Shown here one piece after another: positions 12,935 to 24,860 of a DNA stretch of 64,000 bases. The DNA is from Hawksworthiomyces lignivorus (lineage: Eukaryota > Ascomycota > Sordariomycetes > Ophiostomatales > Ophiostomataceae): assembly GCA_002917075.1 (NCBI GenBank), contig NTMA01000021.1:558001-622000 (forward strand). The letters are read 5' to 3'. Numbering within the stretch: position 1 is the first letter of the stretch; each line of letters starts with the position of its first letter. The notes under the pieces are model-generated. The model was not told where the DNA came from and did no database searches. It saw nothing but the letters and a program-made list of their open reading frames with translations. A program made the translations under genes and the position numbers.

Positions 12935-14961
12935 ATGGCAACGCGCAAGGTCCGCTACAAAAAACTCAGCGTAAAAACGGCACTCCCCGTTTTGCGTGAG
13001 GATCAGGTCGACCCCAGCGAATATGAAGCCCTCACCACCGAGACACAAATCGCTACGGGTGTTGAGCAAGGCGAAGAAAATGTGAGTAAATGAAAATGAT
13101 GAAATTCCATCGCTTTGATTTCTTTTCATCTCTTCGTTGATGCCTTTGTTGCTGCTATCGTCGCTTCTGTCACGTGCAAGTTATAGCACGTGAATTTTCA
13201 CGTGATCTTCAATCATGTTCTATAGAGAAGCTACGCTCTTTAGTTGAAACGTACCTGCCACGGAGTAGACGTCTTACCAGTATAAGATGTATTCTTGCTG
13301 ACCTGCTTGTCTCTCAGGAATACCATCTCCAGGTCGCCCTCCAGGGGGGCGCGTCCACGGCCGTCAAGGAGATTCCTGTGCCGCCACCACTAGAGAGCGA
13401 CATCAATTATGATGAGCTCTATGCGCGCAAGTTTACGCAGCCGGTCAATTACATCCGCTTCTCACAAACCGTGGAAGAATGCATCGGATGTCAATATGAC
13501 ATGACTGAGGAAGATGATGAGTTTTTGAAATCATATAACCAAAAGCGGCCAGCGAACACTCAGCTCTCCGAAGATGATTTTGAGCAGATCATGGAGGTGT
13601 TTGAGGACACGGCCTCCATCTCGACTCCCTTTGCTTCCGTGGACAAGACTATTGTTCCATATGACCACATGGTTGCTGGTTTGAATGAGTTGCAGATGCT
13701 CAAGGTGATGATTCATGCAAAGGATATCTATGAGTACTGGAGGCTCCGACGTGTTGCCGTGGGAGGACCCCTGCATCCGTCTCTCAAATTTGAGACACAT
13801 CAGGAAACAGATGAGATGGACCCATTCGTCTGCTTCCGAAGACGAGAAGTCCGGCAAACTCGCAAAACTCGGGCGCGGGATATTCAGAGCGCCGACAAAC
13901 TTAAAAAGTTGCGCCGAGAACTGGAGGATGGCCGGCAGCTGGTCATCTCGTCGCACCAGCGCGAAGTTGCTAAGCGTGACCTTCTCCTCACAGATCGTGC
14001 TGTATATGAACAGAGGGCGAAGCTCAAGGAAATGAAGATTCGGCTTGGTATTAAGGTCGACGACGAAGACCTCGTTAACCAAAAGGTAAGGTCTCGCATC
14101 AGAACTCGACGGTGCCTTCTCAAACGTATCTTCGACTCAATGAGCGCCTCCGTGTTGCTAACACTCGTTTTTTTTTTTTTGCAGCCACAAAAGAAGAAAG
14201 CGCTGGAGCTCTCCCTCGCGCAGCGCAATGCAGCTGGATCCCAAGTTCGGGCTCCTGTGCGTAATGAAAATCGGTCTTCGGAGATGGACCTTGTCCAACT
14301 GGTTGATTCTCTCGTAGAGAAAGAGAACGAGCTGCGTGCAGATGTGATCAAAAGGATCGAAAACCACCGAAGATGGAATGAGAACCACATTGATCTGACA
14401 TGTGAACCGTTGGCGCCAGTCAAGGACCGGAATACCGGCGCAGGCTTCCGCCCTGCCAAGACACAATATCTAATGACACCTCCGGCATCCGAATCATCAA
14501 ATGACGATGAACCCACACCGATGGATCTTGATGAACCAGAAGTGCCCTCTGTTTTCCAATTCAAAGGTGCTCCGCGTGACAGCAATGCGCCAGCACCTGG
14601 ACTGCAGTTCCGTCGGCGTATAGGTCGGTTGAATCGGCTGTGGATCGACCGCAGAAGAGTCATGGCCAGCCCGCCACCAGAAACTTCAACTTTCCGGGCT
14701 GGTCCTATGGACTTGGATATGGCGTCCGACCGCTGGAAGTATGATCACGACGACAGCGATAATGAGCAGGATGTGTACGAAGTCGACCCCTATGACCTTC
14801 GTGCCCTCAAGTTCCGCGCATCGCTCCCTTTGTCGATTCCCATGCGTCGCCCAGAGCTCCCTGCAAATGCGGCGGCACGGCCCAATGGCTCCGCGCCAAC
14901 AGCAAGGCCAGCAATTCAACAACGGCCTCCTGCCGCTCCAGCAACTACAACAACATCTTGA
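12935..14961 (+). CDS. epl1: Enhancer of polycomb-like protein 1 (NuA4 subunit)
   Basis: Scaffold subunit of the NuA4 (Esa1) histone acetyltransferase, acting in the nucleus. Exons 12935-13081, 13318-14085 and 14185-14961 give 563 residues. The start ATRKVRYKKLSVKTALPVL is characteristic of the Epl1 N-terminus, followed by the EPcA region: a YARKFTQPVNYIRFS segment near residues 75-90, then a conserved acidic/helical stretch with PYDHMVAGLNELQMLKVMI and DPFVCFRRREVRQTRKTRAR. Residues from about 310 on are less conserved, with acidic clusters (ESSNDDEPTPMDLDEPE), a basic RRRIGRLNRLWIDRRR segment and a Pro/Ala-rich tail. Intron 1 is long for this window (236 nt); intron 2 is 99 nt with a T-rich tract before GCAG. 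The 13174 start suggested by the longest open frame is rejected because it lies inside intron 1. Confidence 0.95.
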
Positions 14962-16554
14962 ATGCTGTCATTGCAATGAGTCTGGCCAAGTCTCTGGGCT
15001 GGTGCCTTGTACCCTTCCTCCTCTCTTTATCTTTCCTCTCTGCTTTTTCTGGCCGTTCTCGGTGAACGTGTATTCAATATCCTCGACTCTTTTGACATTA
15101 GAACCATTTTTGTCTTTTTTTTGGTGGCTGTGGTCTCTTTTGGGACCTGGTTTTCTGTTTTGGTTGGGTTGCACTTAGGGGTGCGTTTCGCATGGAGTTT
15201 TTGGTGATCTTGCGTGGGTTTCTGTATAGTGTCAGTCAGCGGAGTTTGCTTTATTACTTGTACATATTAACGTATCGAAAGAGAGAGGAGGACAGGAGAA
15301 AGCAGAGGGGGTAGTGTTTTGTTCTGCATATAAAGGAAGACCGCTGGTGAACATGACACTGGCTTAGGATAAGATGAAAATGATACCAAAATATGAAAAG
15401 GAATTTCTTAGCTATTCTACAACACTCCCAAAACAGCACGAGCCAAGGAGAAATGCTGACGATAGGCAAATGTCCATCGGGTACAATCTGCGCCAACGGG
15501 ACTTACACAGGGTTGGTCAAGGCGCTTCTCTTCTTTCAAAAGAGATCTCTTACGCGCCTTAGAAGTTATCGTCAAGAGTCAGACGATTTGGGCATGGGGG
15601 AGACGTATTGATTTCGGCCCGGAATCGCAATATGAGCAGATTTATAGAGAGAAACGAAGACGAGACAGTAAGAAATGGGGAGATGATGATGGGAACACTC
15701 CAGTTTCTTCAGCAATATTCATAATCGAGAAAAGGATGAAAGGACAGTAAAGTAAACAGAGGCCATTTGAGTAACAGAGAAGAGAATGAAGGGGAGGAGA
15801 GTAAAGTATGAAGAGTGAAGACAAAATAATAATAAGAATAATAATATCGGTGGGATGACCAAAAAAAAAGAGAACCGAAAGAAGAAGGCGGTATGAGCAT
15901 TGGTCTTTCAAAAGGTGCTGCTGGCTACGAACTATAAAAAAAAACAGTGGGGTCTTTCTTTCATTTTTACCCCCCGAGCCCTTCGCATCTGTAAGTATTT
16001 TTCTATGTACACACATGCGTACGTTCAACTAGGCGTAAATGTTTGTTTACGGAGGTTATTGCTTTCTCTTCACTAAAGGCCACCTTGAATAAATTAATTG
16101 TTCTATTCTTATGGGTTGTGAATGTGACAAAATCTTGGCTCAAGCCAGCCTCCTCTTGTACTCCGTATATAGGGCGCAATAGAAACGGCTTTTGAGTGCC
16201 CTCTTGGGCACTTGCCCCACCTAGTCACTGTGTAATCGTCTATTATTTATTTTTGGGATTGTCAAAGTATGTAGGTAACAAAAGAAGCCTCTTGCCACTG
16301 CTGTCTTTGATATTGTTTATATTGAAAACTCGCCTACATCCTTCCGTGGTCTAATCTATGAGAAGTACACAAAGCTTGCTGTTGATTCTCAGAAGAGTAA
16401 ATACAAGGGGTGGTTTTCTTGACATCGAACCAATATCAGCTGCCTCAACCTAAAAAAGAACCTAAAAAAGCAGATAGACAAACGACAAGGGCATCGGCTT
16501 CTCGCTGAAGGGAACCGGCATTTCACTGCCGTTTAAAAAAAAAAAAAATCAGTC
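14962..16554. other. Intergenic region epl1-kae1
   Basis: 3' region of epl1 followed by the kae1 promoter; no further gene seen. Purine-rich on the + strand around 15640-15960. One TACTCCGTA site at 16159. A 13-nt A run directly precedes the kae1 start. Confidence 0.6.
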
Positions 16555-17703
16555 ATGGGTGCCAAAATGGACCCCAAGACGCGGTACCTCATCGCTGTCG
16601 GCTGTGAAGGGTCCGCCAACAAGCTCGGCGTTGGCGTCATTGCTCATCCCGTAGACAGCGCGGGGCGGCCGCTACAGGGGCTCGAGGGAAAGGAGGAGGC
16701 CGCCATCGTCCTGTCCAACGTCCGAGACACGTTTGTGAGCCCACCGGGGACGGGGTTCCTCCCCCGCGAGACTGCGGCGCACCACCGGGCCGTGTTCGTC
16801 AAGGTGGCCCGGCGGGCGCTGGCCGAGGCAGGCATCCGGCCGGACCAGGTCGACTGCGTGTGCTACACCAAGGGGCCCGGCATGGGGGCGCCGCTGGCGG
16901 CGGTCACCGTAGCGGCGCGCACGCTGGCGCTGCTGTGGCGCAAGCCGCTCGTCGGCGTCAACCACTGCGTGGGCCACATCGAGATGGGCCGCGCCGTCAC
17001 GGGCGCCACGCACCCCGTCGTGCTGTACGTGTCCGGCGGCAACTCGCAGGTCATCGCCTACGCCGGCCGGCGCTACCGGATCTTCGGCGAGACGCTGGAC
17101 GTCGCCGTCGGCAACTGCCTCGACCGCTTCGCCCGCACGCTGCGCCTGTCCAACGACCCCGCCCCCGGCTACAACATCGAGCAGTTGGCCAAGGGGCCCT
17201 TCCGCGACAGCGACGGAGCCCCGCCGCGCGCCCCGCTCCTGCTCGACCTCCCCTACGCCGTCAAGGGCATGGACTGCTCCTTCTCCGGCGTGCTGACGCG
17301 CGCCGATGAATGGGCCGCTCACATGTTCGCCGGCCGCCCTGCGCCAGACGGCCACAGCACCATCACGCCGGCCGACCTCTGCTTCAGCATGCAGGAGACG
17401 GTGTTCGCCATGCTGGTGGAGATCACGGAGCGCGCCATGGCGCACGTCGGCAGCAACCAGGTGCTGATCGTGGGCGGCGTGGGCTGCAACGAGCGCCTGC
17501 AGGAGATGATGGGCCAGATGGCGGCAGAGCGGGGCGGCAGCGTGTATGCGATGGACGAGCGGTTCTCCATCGACAACGGCATCATGATTGCGCACGCAGG
17601 CTTGCTGGCGTACGAGACGGGCTTCCAGACGCGGATTGAGGAGAGCTCCTACACCCAGCGATTCAGGACAGACGAAGTCTTGGTCACTTGGAGGCAGGAC
17701 TGA
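16555..17703 (+). CDS. kae1: tRNA N6-adenosine threonylcarbamoyltransferase Kae1 (KEOPS)
   Basis: Catalytic subunit of the KEOPS/EKC complex. It transfers the threonylcarbamoyl group to A37 of ANN-decoding tRNAs (t6A) in cytosol and nucleus. A single exon encodes 382 residues. ASKHA-fold motifs are visible: an [11 protein letters not shown] nucleotide-binding loop near residue 20, [11 protein letters not shown] near 105, the metal-binding [11 protein letters not shown] with H137 and H141, [10 protein letters not shown] near 160, [34 protein letters not shown], and the C-terminal [12 protein letters not shown] with metal ligand D340. A second in-frame Met at codon 5 ([12 protein letters not shown]) is nearer the usual family start. 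The gene is strikingly GC-rich, especially at third codon positions, and lacks introns, unlike its neighbours. This creates long open frames on the opposite strand that are not genes. Convergent with the AMPK beta gene. Confidence 0.97.
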   Translation: MGAKMDPKTRYLIAVGCEGSANKLGVGVIAHPVDSAGRPLQGLEGKEEAAIVLSNVRDTFVSPPGTGFLPRETAAHHRAVFVKVARRALAEAGIRPDQVDCVCYTKGPGMGAPLAAVTVAARTLALLWRKPLVGVNHCVGHIEMGRAVTGATHPVVLYVSGGNSQVIAYAGRRYRIFGETLDVAVGNCLDRFARTLRLSNDPAPGYNIEQLAKGPFRDSDGAPPRAPLLLDLPYAVKGMDCSFSGVLTRADEWAAHMFAGRPAPDGHSTITPADLCFSMQETVFAMLVEITERAMAHVGSNQVLIVGGVGCNERLQEMMGQMAAERGGSVYAMDERFSIDNGIMIAHAGLLAYETGFQTRIEESSYTQRFRTDEVLVTWRQD

Positions 17704-18086
17704 AAAGACAACGACTTTCGCAATATAAGGAATAAGAGAAAGCTTAGGCTACTGTATATTGTATTTTTGTGATGCTGTCTCTAGTTCATGTACATAGGTG
17801 AAATGGCCGCCGTTCCGATACCCTTACTAACGCAACGACATAAAGAAAAATAAATCTAGCGGTAAATATCGCCCGACTGAAGAAAGAGAAACGTGAACCG
17901 ACCGCCTCCATTTTCAGAGAAAACCATCTGACTAAAAGGAACCATTCTATATTGTGACCGTTATCCTCTTCCCCCTTGGTATGATATCAAATACAGAACC
18001 AGTAATTTGTGCACACTATTGTTTTGATGGATCTTCGAACAAACACAGCTAGCATATTGGCATCTACAAGATACCACCAGATGCGT
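17704..18086. other. Convergent 3' region kae1/AMPK beta
   Basis: AT-richer 383-nt stretch between two stop codons. It must hold both transcription ends; no gene seen. Confidence 0.7.
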
Positions 18087-19764
18087 TCAACGCTTGTCGT
18101 CACCTCCGGTAGGCTTGTAGATAATAATCGTAACAAACTGGGAAAACCTAGTCAGAAAATTATAACGAGGAACGGATGCTAGAGTGAAACCTACCTTGTC
18201 TTTGTAGCGTGTTGTAGCAGATACAGCGAGAATGTTGTTCTTAATGCTACTAGTTGCGAGGTGGTTCAGGATCGTATAGTTGGGCATATTTAACACGCTG
18301 TTGTCGTCCTTAATAAGAGTAGCGGCGTTGAGAATAGGTTTGCCCAAGAATCCAGGAAGACTAGGCGGCATCGGCAGAATCTCGGTGGCAGCAGCTGCCG
18401 AGTGGAAATCCGGTGACTCGTCCGGCTGGTCATAGTCGACAAGATACTTGGGAAGCTCATGCGAGAATGCGGACGGCTCAGGCACGCTCTTCCATTTTGG
18501 CAGTCGATTTGTCAACTCGAGGGAGGAATCAGCCGTCAGCGTCTTTGCGAGCTGCGGAAGCTGTTGCTGCTGTGATGTGCCATGCGCAGGAGCCGCGGAA
18601 GCAGATGCCGGTGCACCAGGCTGTTCTTTGGGAGGCGTGCTTTGTGGGGCCACCTCAATATAGTTGACCAAGTTGTTGCCAAAATCAACGGTCGTGGGTA
18701 AATCGCGGGATGTTTCCATCTGGCCGTCCACGAGGAAGCGAATGTGATGGGTGCCTGGTAGCACGTTGATGGTCGTCGCAAAAACCCCGGGTCGTCCTTC
18801 GCTATTACATTGGTTATGTCATTAGTTTTCAACTTGGGCCACTGAAGGGCAACACGTATGTTACTCACACTGGATGCATTCTCTGCTTCTTATTCCATTG
18901 GAAGATTGTACCAGTAACGTAGACTTTCTCGCCACCCCGCAACCACTCTAACCGCGTGGGCACCGTCGGCCTTGTCTTATCGACACGCAGTTCCTCCATA
19001 TCTTCTTCGTCGATCGTCGCCGAACTCAGTGTGGACGACCGGTGGGTCAGGCCATCATTATCAAGGGCTTCAATATCATCAACCGGATCGCCGTCTTTGC
19101 GGGGCGCTATGATAGGAGATCCGGGAGTATGTACTTCTTCCTCAATGGGCAAGGGCAACCGCGGAGGTCTGGTGAGATACGACACATCCTGCATACTGTT
19201 GTGCGCCAGAATGGGGACATCCATGCTGTCGGCGTAGGGGCTCAGAGGAGGCTCAGAATCGGATGCGGCCGTGGGTACTGCGGCGGTGCCGGCACCTGTT
19301 ACAATAGCACCAGTAGATGTTCCGGGAATTGCTGTTGCGTTCGCACTCGAAGGTTGCGGAACAGCGACCGGCTTGGACGCTGGGGGTGGGGTATTCCGCG
19401 CTTCTGTTCCTATGGGCCGCGGCTTAACATCGGCTGGCTTTGATGAAGAGCGAGAAGGAGAGGCAGACGCTGCGGCGGCAGCTTCGGCGGCAGATCCGTA
19501 TGGTCGTGAAGGGATAGAGCGCGATGAGGATGCGGTGGAACCTTGGGCATGGGCCATGGAAGGTTCAGGAGGCGCGGCCGCCACACGCTGGTTCTGTACG
19601 AGAACCGGATTCCTGGGGCTTCGCTGTTGTTGCTGCTGCTGTTGCTGCTGCTGCATCTGTTGATGGTATTGTATGGGACGACTACCCATGGTGTTTCCGC
19701 CGATCGCACTTCCCTCTTGGCTTGAGGGGTTGGACGCCTTAGGTGAGGAAGCGGTGTTTCCCAT
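18087..19764 (-). CDS. SNF1/AMP-activated protein kinase beta subunit
   Basis: Scaffold subunit of the SNF1/AMPK complex (Sip2/Gal83 type) that joins the kinase and gamma subunits in energy and carbon sensing. Exons 19764-18869, 18801-18195 and 18137-18087 encode 517 residues. The N-terminus MGNTASS carries a myristoylation signal. Residues 1 to about 270 are disordered, with a Gln run at about 35-47 and many Ser/Pro. The glycogen-binding-like CBM48 module runs from PTRLEWLRGGEKVYVTGTIFQWNKK, across intron 1, to PGTHHIRFLVDG (about 275-345). The C-terminal ASC domain ends LNHLATSSIKNNILAVSATTRYKDK plus FVTIIIYKPTGGDDKR. Introns are 67 and 57 nt. The final 17 codons are a separate exon; reading through the last intron would give a wrong insertion in a conserved strand. 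Confidence 0.94.
19624..19662 (-). repeat. CAG/CAA polyglutamine tract in AMPK beta
   Basis: Trinucleotide tract encoding residues about 35-47, nearly all Gln with one Met. Mixed CAG and CAA codons. Confidence 0.9.
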
Positions 19765-20774
19765 TGCGACCCTTCCAGCCTAAGACGCTTCTGTCTTGCT
19801 GTCTGCTCACGGGGTATTTCCGTCGCACTACGGAGAACAGCGTGCTAGATGGGGAGTGGCCGGTTTGAGTGAAGAGAAAGGACTAGATACAGATGGTTTT
19901 TGGTGCCTGATGACCTGAAATGCTATCGTGTGGGGGGTGATTGTGGGATCTGAGATAAAGGCAGTCCCAGCTCCCAATGGAACGCCGGAATGCAGCCGGT
20001 CCAGGAGAGCTTTCTTTGTGGATGCGTGTCGTCAAAGCCTATTCTTAGTCGACAAGGTCCGCGCGACTGTAGGGTATGTGGCAAAAGACGATGAGTCTCG
20101 GATGTTCTACTCTTCGGAGGAGACGGCGAAAGAGATGTCGGTAGGACCAAGAAAGGGGTTGTGCAAGAAGAAACAAAATGTGTTGATAGGAGTACAATGC
20201 AATATTATGTCGTATGTCCGTCTCTGCTTTTACGTCTGCTACCGCCAGTGCATAGCACCTTTCTCTCGTTCTGGTTCGTCCGACAAGTAGATGAGAAAAC
20301 GGAACACAAGGGCTTGTTTTGATAAGAAAGCGAGGAGGAGAGGGGGCTTGGGGGGGGTAAGTCAACTAAGGCATATAGCGGGCTAGCCAGCTCCACTGGC
20401 GTGCGCTCGTCGTCGGAATGATGTATGGTCCGTGCGCAAGAATAATTGAGCCACAGCTAGAAAGTACTAGTACACTCAATTATCACTGCTTAGCGGCTCA
20501 CTGTAGGTACATACAGCTGCATAATAATGCTGCCACTCTCGGTGACGTCTTTTCCTGAGCTCTCGCTGTCATGACCAAAATAATCGGAACCGTCGAAGAC
20601 AAGTACTCTAAATAGTCCACTAACCTTTACACGAAAGCTATAATATACGACAAGTAATATGTGAAAAGAAGACTAGAAGCAGAACATACGCGTAAAGCAT
20701 CAATCATCTTCTCGCGTACTGTCCAAGGTCATACTCATCTTCCCCATTCTTACCTCTGTTGACTTCCAGTCTTG
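19765..20774. other. Divergent promoter region AMPK beta/membrane protein
   Basis: 1.0 kb between two ATGs on opposite strands. Open frames on both strands here (to about 120 codons) overlap each other and lack recognisable protein features; taken as leader and promoter sequence. Confidence 0.6.
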
Positions 20775-21630
20775 ATGTCGTCTACAACTCTGCCGTCTTC
20801 GACTGATCCCTCTCTTCCTTCTGCTATTTCCTCTTCCTCCTGGCTTGCAGCTTTACGGATTATTGCGGCTACTCTCCTTGGCATATCTACGGCGATTTAC
20901 AAACTTATCCTCTGGGTCGGGGGCTATCTCGTGCTTGCTCTAGCATGGTTACTGACTAGTGTCTATGATGTAGCAACATGGCCGTTGGCCAAACTGCTTA
21001 ACCTGCTGCAGTTTCTTCTGTCTCCTGTGGCATATACGCTCTCCTATGCGGCCGCGCCCATTTTTTCTATATTTCGTCTTCTCGGACAGCTTCGGGCAAG
21101 TAGACCAACATGTCCCCACCTACTGGTATTGCTTCGCTAACAAACCTATAGCCCCTCTATACATACGTATGTTGTAGTACTTAGCTCTCCATGCTGATTT
21201 ATATGATTATTGTTTCGCTGACAGCGAGGTCTGGCAGCTTGGATCTGCCGCATTTATCGGCATCGTCACGGGGCTGATCCTGAAATTTACTTCTAACTAT
21301 TTTGTGGTCATTCTCCGGCTGAACCATGAGAAGGAAGACGAAGTTAACGATGCCTCAGTATCAAGAGTTGGCAGCTCATGGCGCCGCACTGGAGCCGCTG
21401 CCTCTCCACCAGAAAAATTTCGCCCCTTGACGTCTAGCTCCGTTAAGACTGAAGGGGCATCCGGCGCGCAGGACGACGTCTGGCTCTGGCTTGAGGAATA
21501 CAATCCACGGCAACCTGCCATTGCTGCAACAACGGGCCACGGCACTCCGAATGCCATGCTACAGAAACAAAGCCAGCGGCCCGGTGGGCTGTTGTCAATG
21601 ACAATTATGGAAGAGTCGTCTTCTGAATGA
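20775..21630 (+). CDS. Putative membrane protein, unknown function
   Basis: My model has three exons, 20775-21095, 21152-21166 and 21238-21630, giving 242 residues. Exon 1 encodes a Ser-rich start, then hydrophobic stretches (about residues 24-65 and 75-105) that look like two or three membrane segments. Exon 2 is a 15-nt micro-exon encoding PLYTY. Exon 3 opens with LGSAAFIGIVTGLILKF, a further hydrophobic segment, then a charged and Ser-rich tail. Intron 1 starts GCAAGT, a GC-AG intron, with a GCTAAC branch site. For intron 2 I chose the CAG acceptor at 21235-21237 because it keeps the frame and gives LYTYLGSAAFIG. Earlier AG sites at about 21224 and 21228 are possible; the second would insert VWQ in frame. 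The family is not known to me. Convergent with bur1. Confidence 0.75.
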
Positions 21631-21929
21631 CAGTTCGGCAGTGCCTCCTTACAATACATATATTTCATAGCTTTAGGCGACTGTAACAAGCCGTCACCTA
21701 AATTATTAAAGCAAAATTCCGCAAACATCCTCGCCAGTGATCCTTTCTTGTACCTGAACGCCCGTTGCCATTTCCGAATGCATTTGAATCTCGTAATCCC
21801 AGTCCTAGAACCTCGCTAAAAAAAAAAAAAAAAATCAAATGTCCGGAAGACTTGAGTCACCTATGAGTTCTCAGTCATACACGACCCGGGTATGGCCATT
21901 ATTTAAAGGAGACGCCAGAACCGCTTGCC

Positions 21930-24055
21930 CTATCTGCGGTACACATCCCTTTCCCGTTCGCGATCTCGATTACGCATAGGAGACCGGCTCCGGCTCCGTC
22001 GTGGACCGCTATCGTACCGATCTCTCCCTGAATACCGAGCCGATTCATCTCGCTCGTCATGCCGCCGACGATCATCGCGAGGAGGGCGATCTCGTCCAGT
22101 TTCGTGATTGGAATCCCGCAATCCGCCATCTCGCATATAGGCGGGAATGTACGTATCCACATCGGCATTCCGAACTCCCGCGCGATTTCTGGGTGCTAGC
22201 CGGTCGTTCCTCTCTCGATCTCGATCTCTGTCACGATCCCGGTCTCGATACCCCTCCCCGTGGTGGCCATTTCCAAGAGCATCATTGGCAGGTGGTGGAG
22301 GGCGAGGCGGCAAACCGTGTACCTGGCGGTCGCGAGCCCAAGCTGGCCGCCGACCGTCTTCGCCAGGGATCAATGCATGAGGAGGGACCCCGCTGCGAGG
22401 CACACGATCTGCAGGGTGTGGAGGACGATTGCTATTCGCGCCGTTTCTCCCAAAACCGTCGCCTTCAAACCCAGCATTTGGCCCATATGCACCCTCCACA
22501 TGACCGCGTCCTACAGTTCCTCCTTTTGGAGCTGGAGGCAATGCTGCTTTCCGGTCATCAAACTTTCTCCTGTCAAGTTCGTGGGACTCTTCAAATACTG
22601 GTATGTCACCAGGGTTAGCCGGTAGCGGTGCGGTGCGGAAGTAAGGGTGCTGTAATGCGTCCATTGCGTTTATTCTCGTTCGCCAATCTAGCTTTAGCAG
22701 ATGAGATAAAAGCGACACCGCAGTGGGCCCGTATCTATTACTCTTAGTTAGCAACTTATCTAGAAGCACGATCAGTTAACGGGAAAACTGGCTTACTTGC
22801 TAAATCGTGAGGACAGATTGCCCGGACGGTTGCGAGGCGACAAGCCTTCAGCACCGGGTAGTCTCTTCCAGCCGGGCATGTTGTCTTCTGTCGGCGTGCC
22901 ACATAAGTCCCATATAATTTCAAGTTGATGGCTGTCGGAGATTCCAGCGAGAATTGGTTTACCAACAAGCATTTCACCAAAAACGCAACTAAAATGATTA
23001 GCAAAAGAACTGTGCATGCAATAATTTCTCAGGGAAAATTGGCAAAACGTCAGACAAATCAAAACCTACCCAACACCCCAGACATCAATAGCAGTAGTGT
23101 ATCGCTTCAGTTGGAGCAGGAGCTCCGGAGGCCTGTACCAGCGGGTAACGACGAGACTGGTATAGTCCCGCCGGCCATCGCCACCTCCATGACCAGGTTG
23201 GGGCACCTCGCCTTCATAATGGCGGGCGAGGCCAAAGTCAGCAATCTGTAATATGCCGCGATTGTTGATGAGCAGATTGGCTGCTTTCATGTCACGATGT
23301 AAGATGTGATTTTCGTGCAGGTATTTCAACCCTTCTAGCAGTTGAAGGAGGTAGCACTTGATCTGTGGTTCTGTGAACTTGACGGAAGGATTGTCGAGAA
23401 GGCCAGATAGATCGTGGTCCATGTACGGCATAACCATATACATGATCGGCCGTTTTCGTTTGTCGGCTGCGATACTAGTTAGACGCGATCTTGCGATGTC
23501 TCAATGTCAAAATTAGTGAAGAGTAGCCTACAAGATTTATGTGGATGCTCAACAGCCATATCCTCTAGTTTCAAGACGTTTTTGTGAGACAATAGCTTCA
23601 GCAGTTTGATCTCGCGGAGTGCGGTGATAGGAAACTAAGTCCGTGTTGTTAGTGAGTCTCATGGCTGGGATCATGAATAGAAAACAGAAAGAAAATGAAA
23701 GCATACCCCGTCTTTTTCGTTATGCATGATGATCTTTTTCATAGCCACCATTGCCCCATTCCGCCTCGATTTGGCTTTGTGCACCTCACTGCAGGCCGAG
23801 AAAGAAAACACGTCAGTTTACCATTCATTATTGCCAAATTGCCAAATTAGACACAGGCGTCCTCCTTCTGAAAAGAATCTCGCTTAGTTTCTAAGTCCAC
23901 AAGGATCGATCTCACCCAAAAGTTCCCTCACCAAGCTTCCCCAGCAGCTCGTAATCGCGAATGCTAGAGCATCCTTGGTAGCTCGATCGTGACCGCATGT
24001 GCTGCTGTGCGAAGAGCCGCGGTGATGGCGGGTCGAGAAAGCCCGGGGTACTCAT
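21930..24055 (-). CDS. bur1: Cyclin-dependent kinase Bur1 (CDK9-like)
   Basis: Transcription-elongation kinase of the Bur1/Sgv1 (P-TEFb-related) family that phosphorylates RNA polymerase II CTD and Spt5 in the nucleus. Six exons (24055-23916, 23788-23707, 23634-23532, 23466-23070, 22988-22797, 22734-21930) join in frame to 572 residues. The kinase core runs from [18 protein letters not shown] (about 33-50) with catalytic Lys K64 in AMKKIIM, through the PITALRE helix, [12 protein letters not shown] hinge, [11 protein letters not shown] catalytic loop, [11 protein letters not shown], activation loop [16 protein letters not shown] and CVFGEML, to about residue 350 ([12 protein letters not shown]). 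The tail is disordered, Pro/Arg-rich and ends in RD/RE and RS repeats. The ATG at 24055 is the first after an in-frame stop. Confidence 0.96.
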
Positions 24056-24860
24056 CGTTCAAGGAAATTGCTTCTTTTGATATTGAACCTTCGCGATCGG
24101 AATGCAGCTGTTCACACATCGGGGGTGTGTTCAAGAGGCTGTAACGAATCTTTGACGACGCTGATGTTAGAGTAAGGAGAGGATGAAAGGACAAATTATC
24201 AGACAAGTGAAGAAGCTGCGCATTCTCGAGCTAGATATGAGTAGACATCAGTTCGTAGTCGCGTAGAAGTTGTTCGTGTGGTGCCAAAGTGATGGAGGCG
24301 GGCAGCAAGAGTCGATGCAGTGTACAAGCGCATCAATAGCCGTAGCGTCGCCAAACCATTGAAATCAAGCTTCTGAACATTTGAGAAATGCTGTGTTACT
24401 GCTGGCGCTCTTTGGAAGTGGCAGAAAAACTAAGGGAAAGGCGGTGGGCGCTGGAAAGACAGGTACATAGTTATTATATAATCGATCTTTTTTAGGTGAA
24501 CCGATGAGCCAATTATGAGCAGCTTATTTTTAAGCCTTATGGATCAGGCTACAATACTTTTCACATCTCAAGCTTGGTTAACCTATCCGATTCTCCGGCA
24601 ATTTCAACGACTGAATCAAAGGCAACTCCTTGCTGCTTCAAGAGAAGCCGCAACGTACCATTGACACCGCCTACTAGCAACTTGACACGAAAATATCACG
24701 ATAAGAAGCCTTCTGCTTCTGTTTTGGCCACTGCTGGTGCGATTGGACCGACGACTCCGTCTGAAAGCTCTGAATCTGGAGGCTCTCTGGCTGACACCTC
24801 GGAAACACAACAGAGAACAAACGCCAAGTCGCCTCGTCCGCGACCCATCTACGCCCCATT
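24056..24860. other. Divergent promoter region bur1/NDUFB2-like
   Basis: 805 nt between two divergent genes. A Ser/Thr/Pro-rich open frame at about 24574-24864 (+) starts at a TTG and has no recognisable features, so it is not called. It ends by overlapping the downstream ATG. Confidence 0.6.

Noticed and set aside
13884..14663. 259-codon frame antisense to epl1
   Set aside because: Overlaps a well-supported epl1 exon and contains poly-Lys from the intron T tract.
16672..17595. 307-codon open frame antisense to kae1
   Set aside because: A by-product of the high third-position GC of kae1; His/Val/Ala/Gly/Arg-rich with no protein-like pattern, while the sense frame has all Kae1 motifs.
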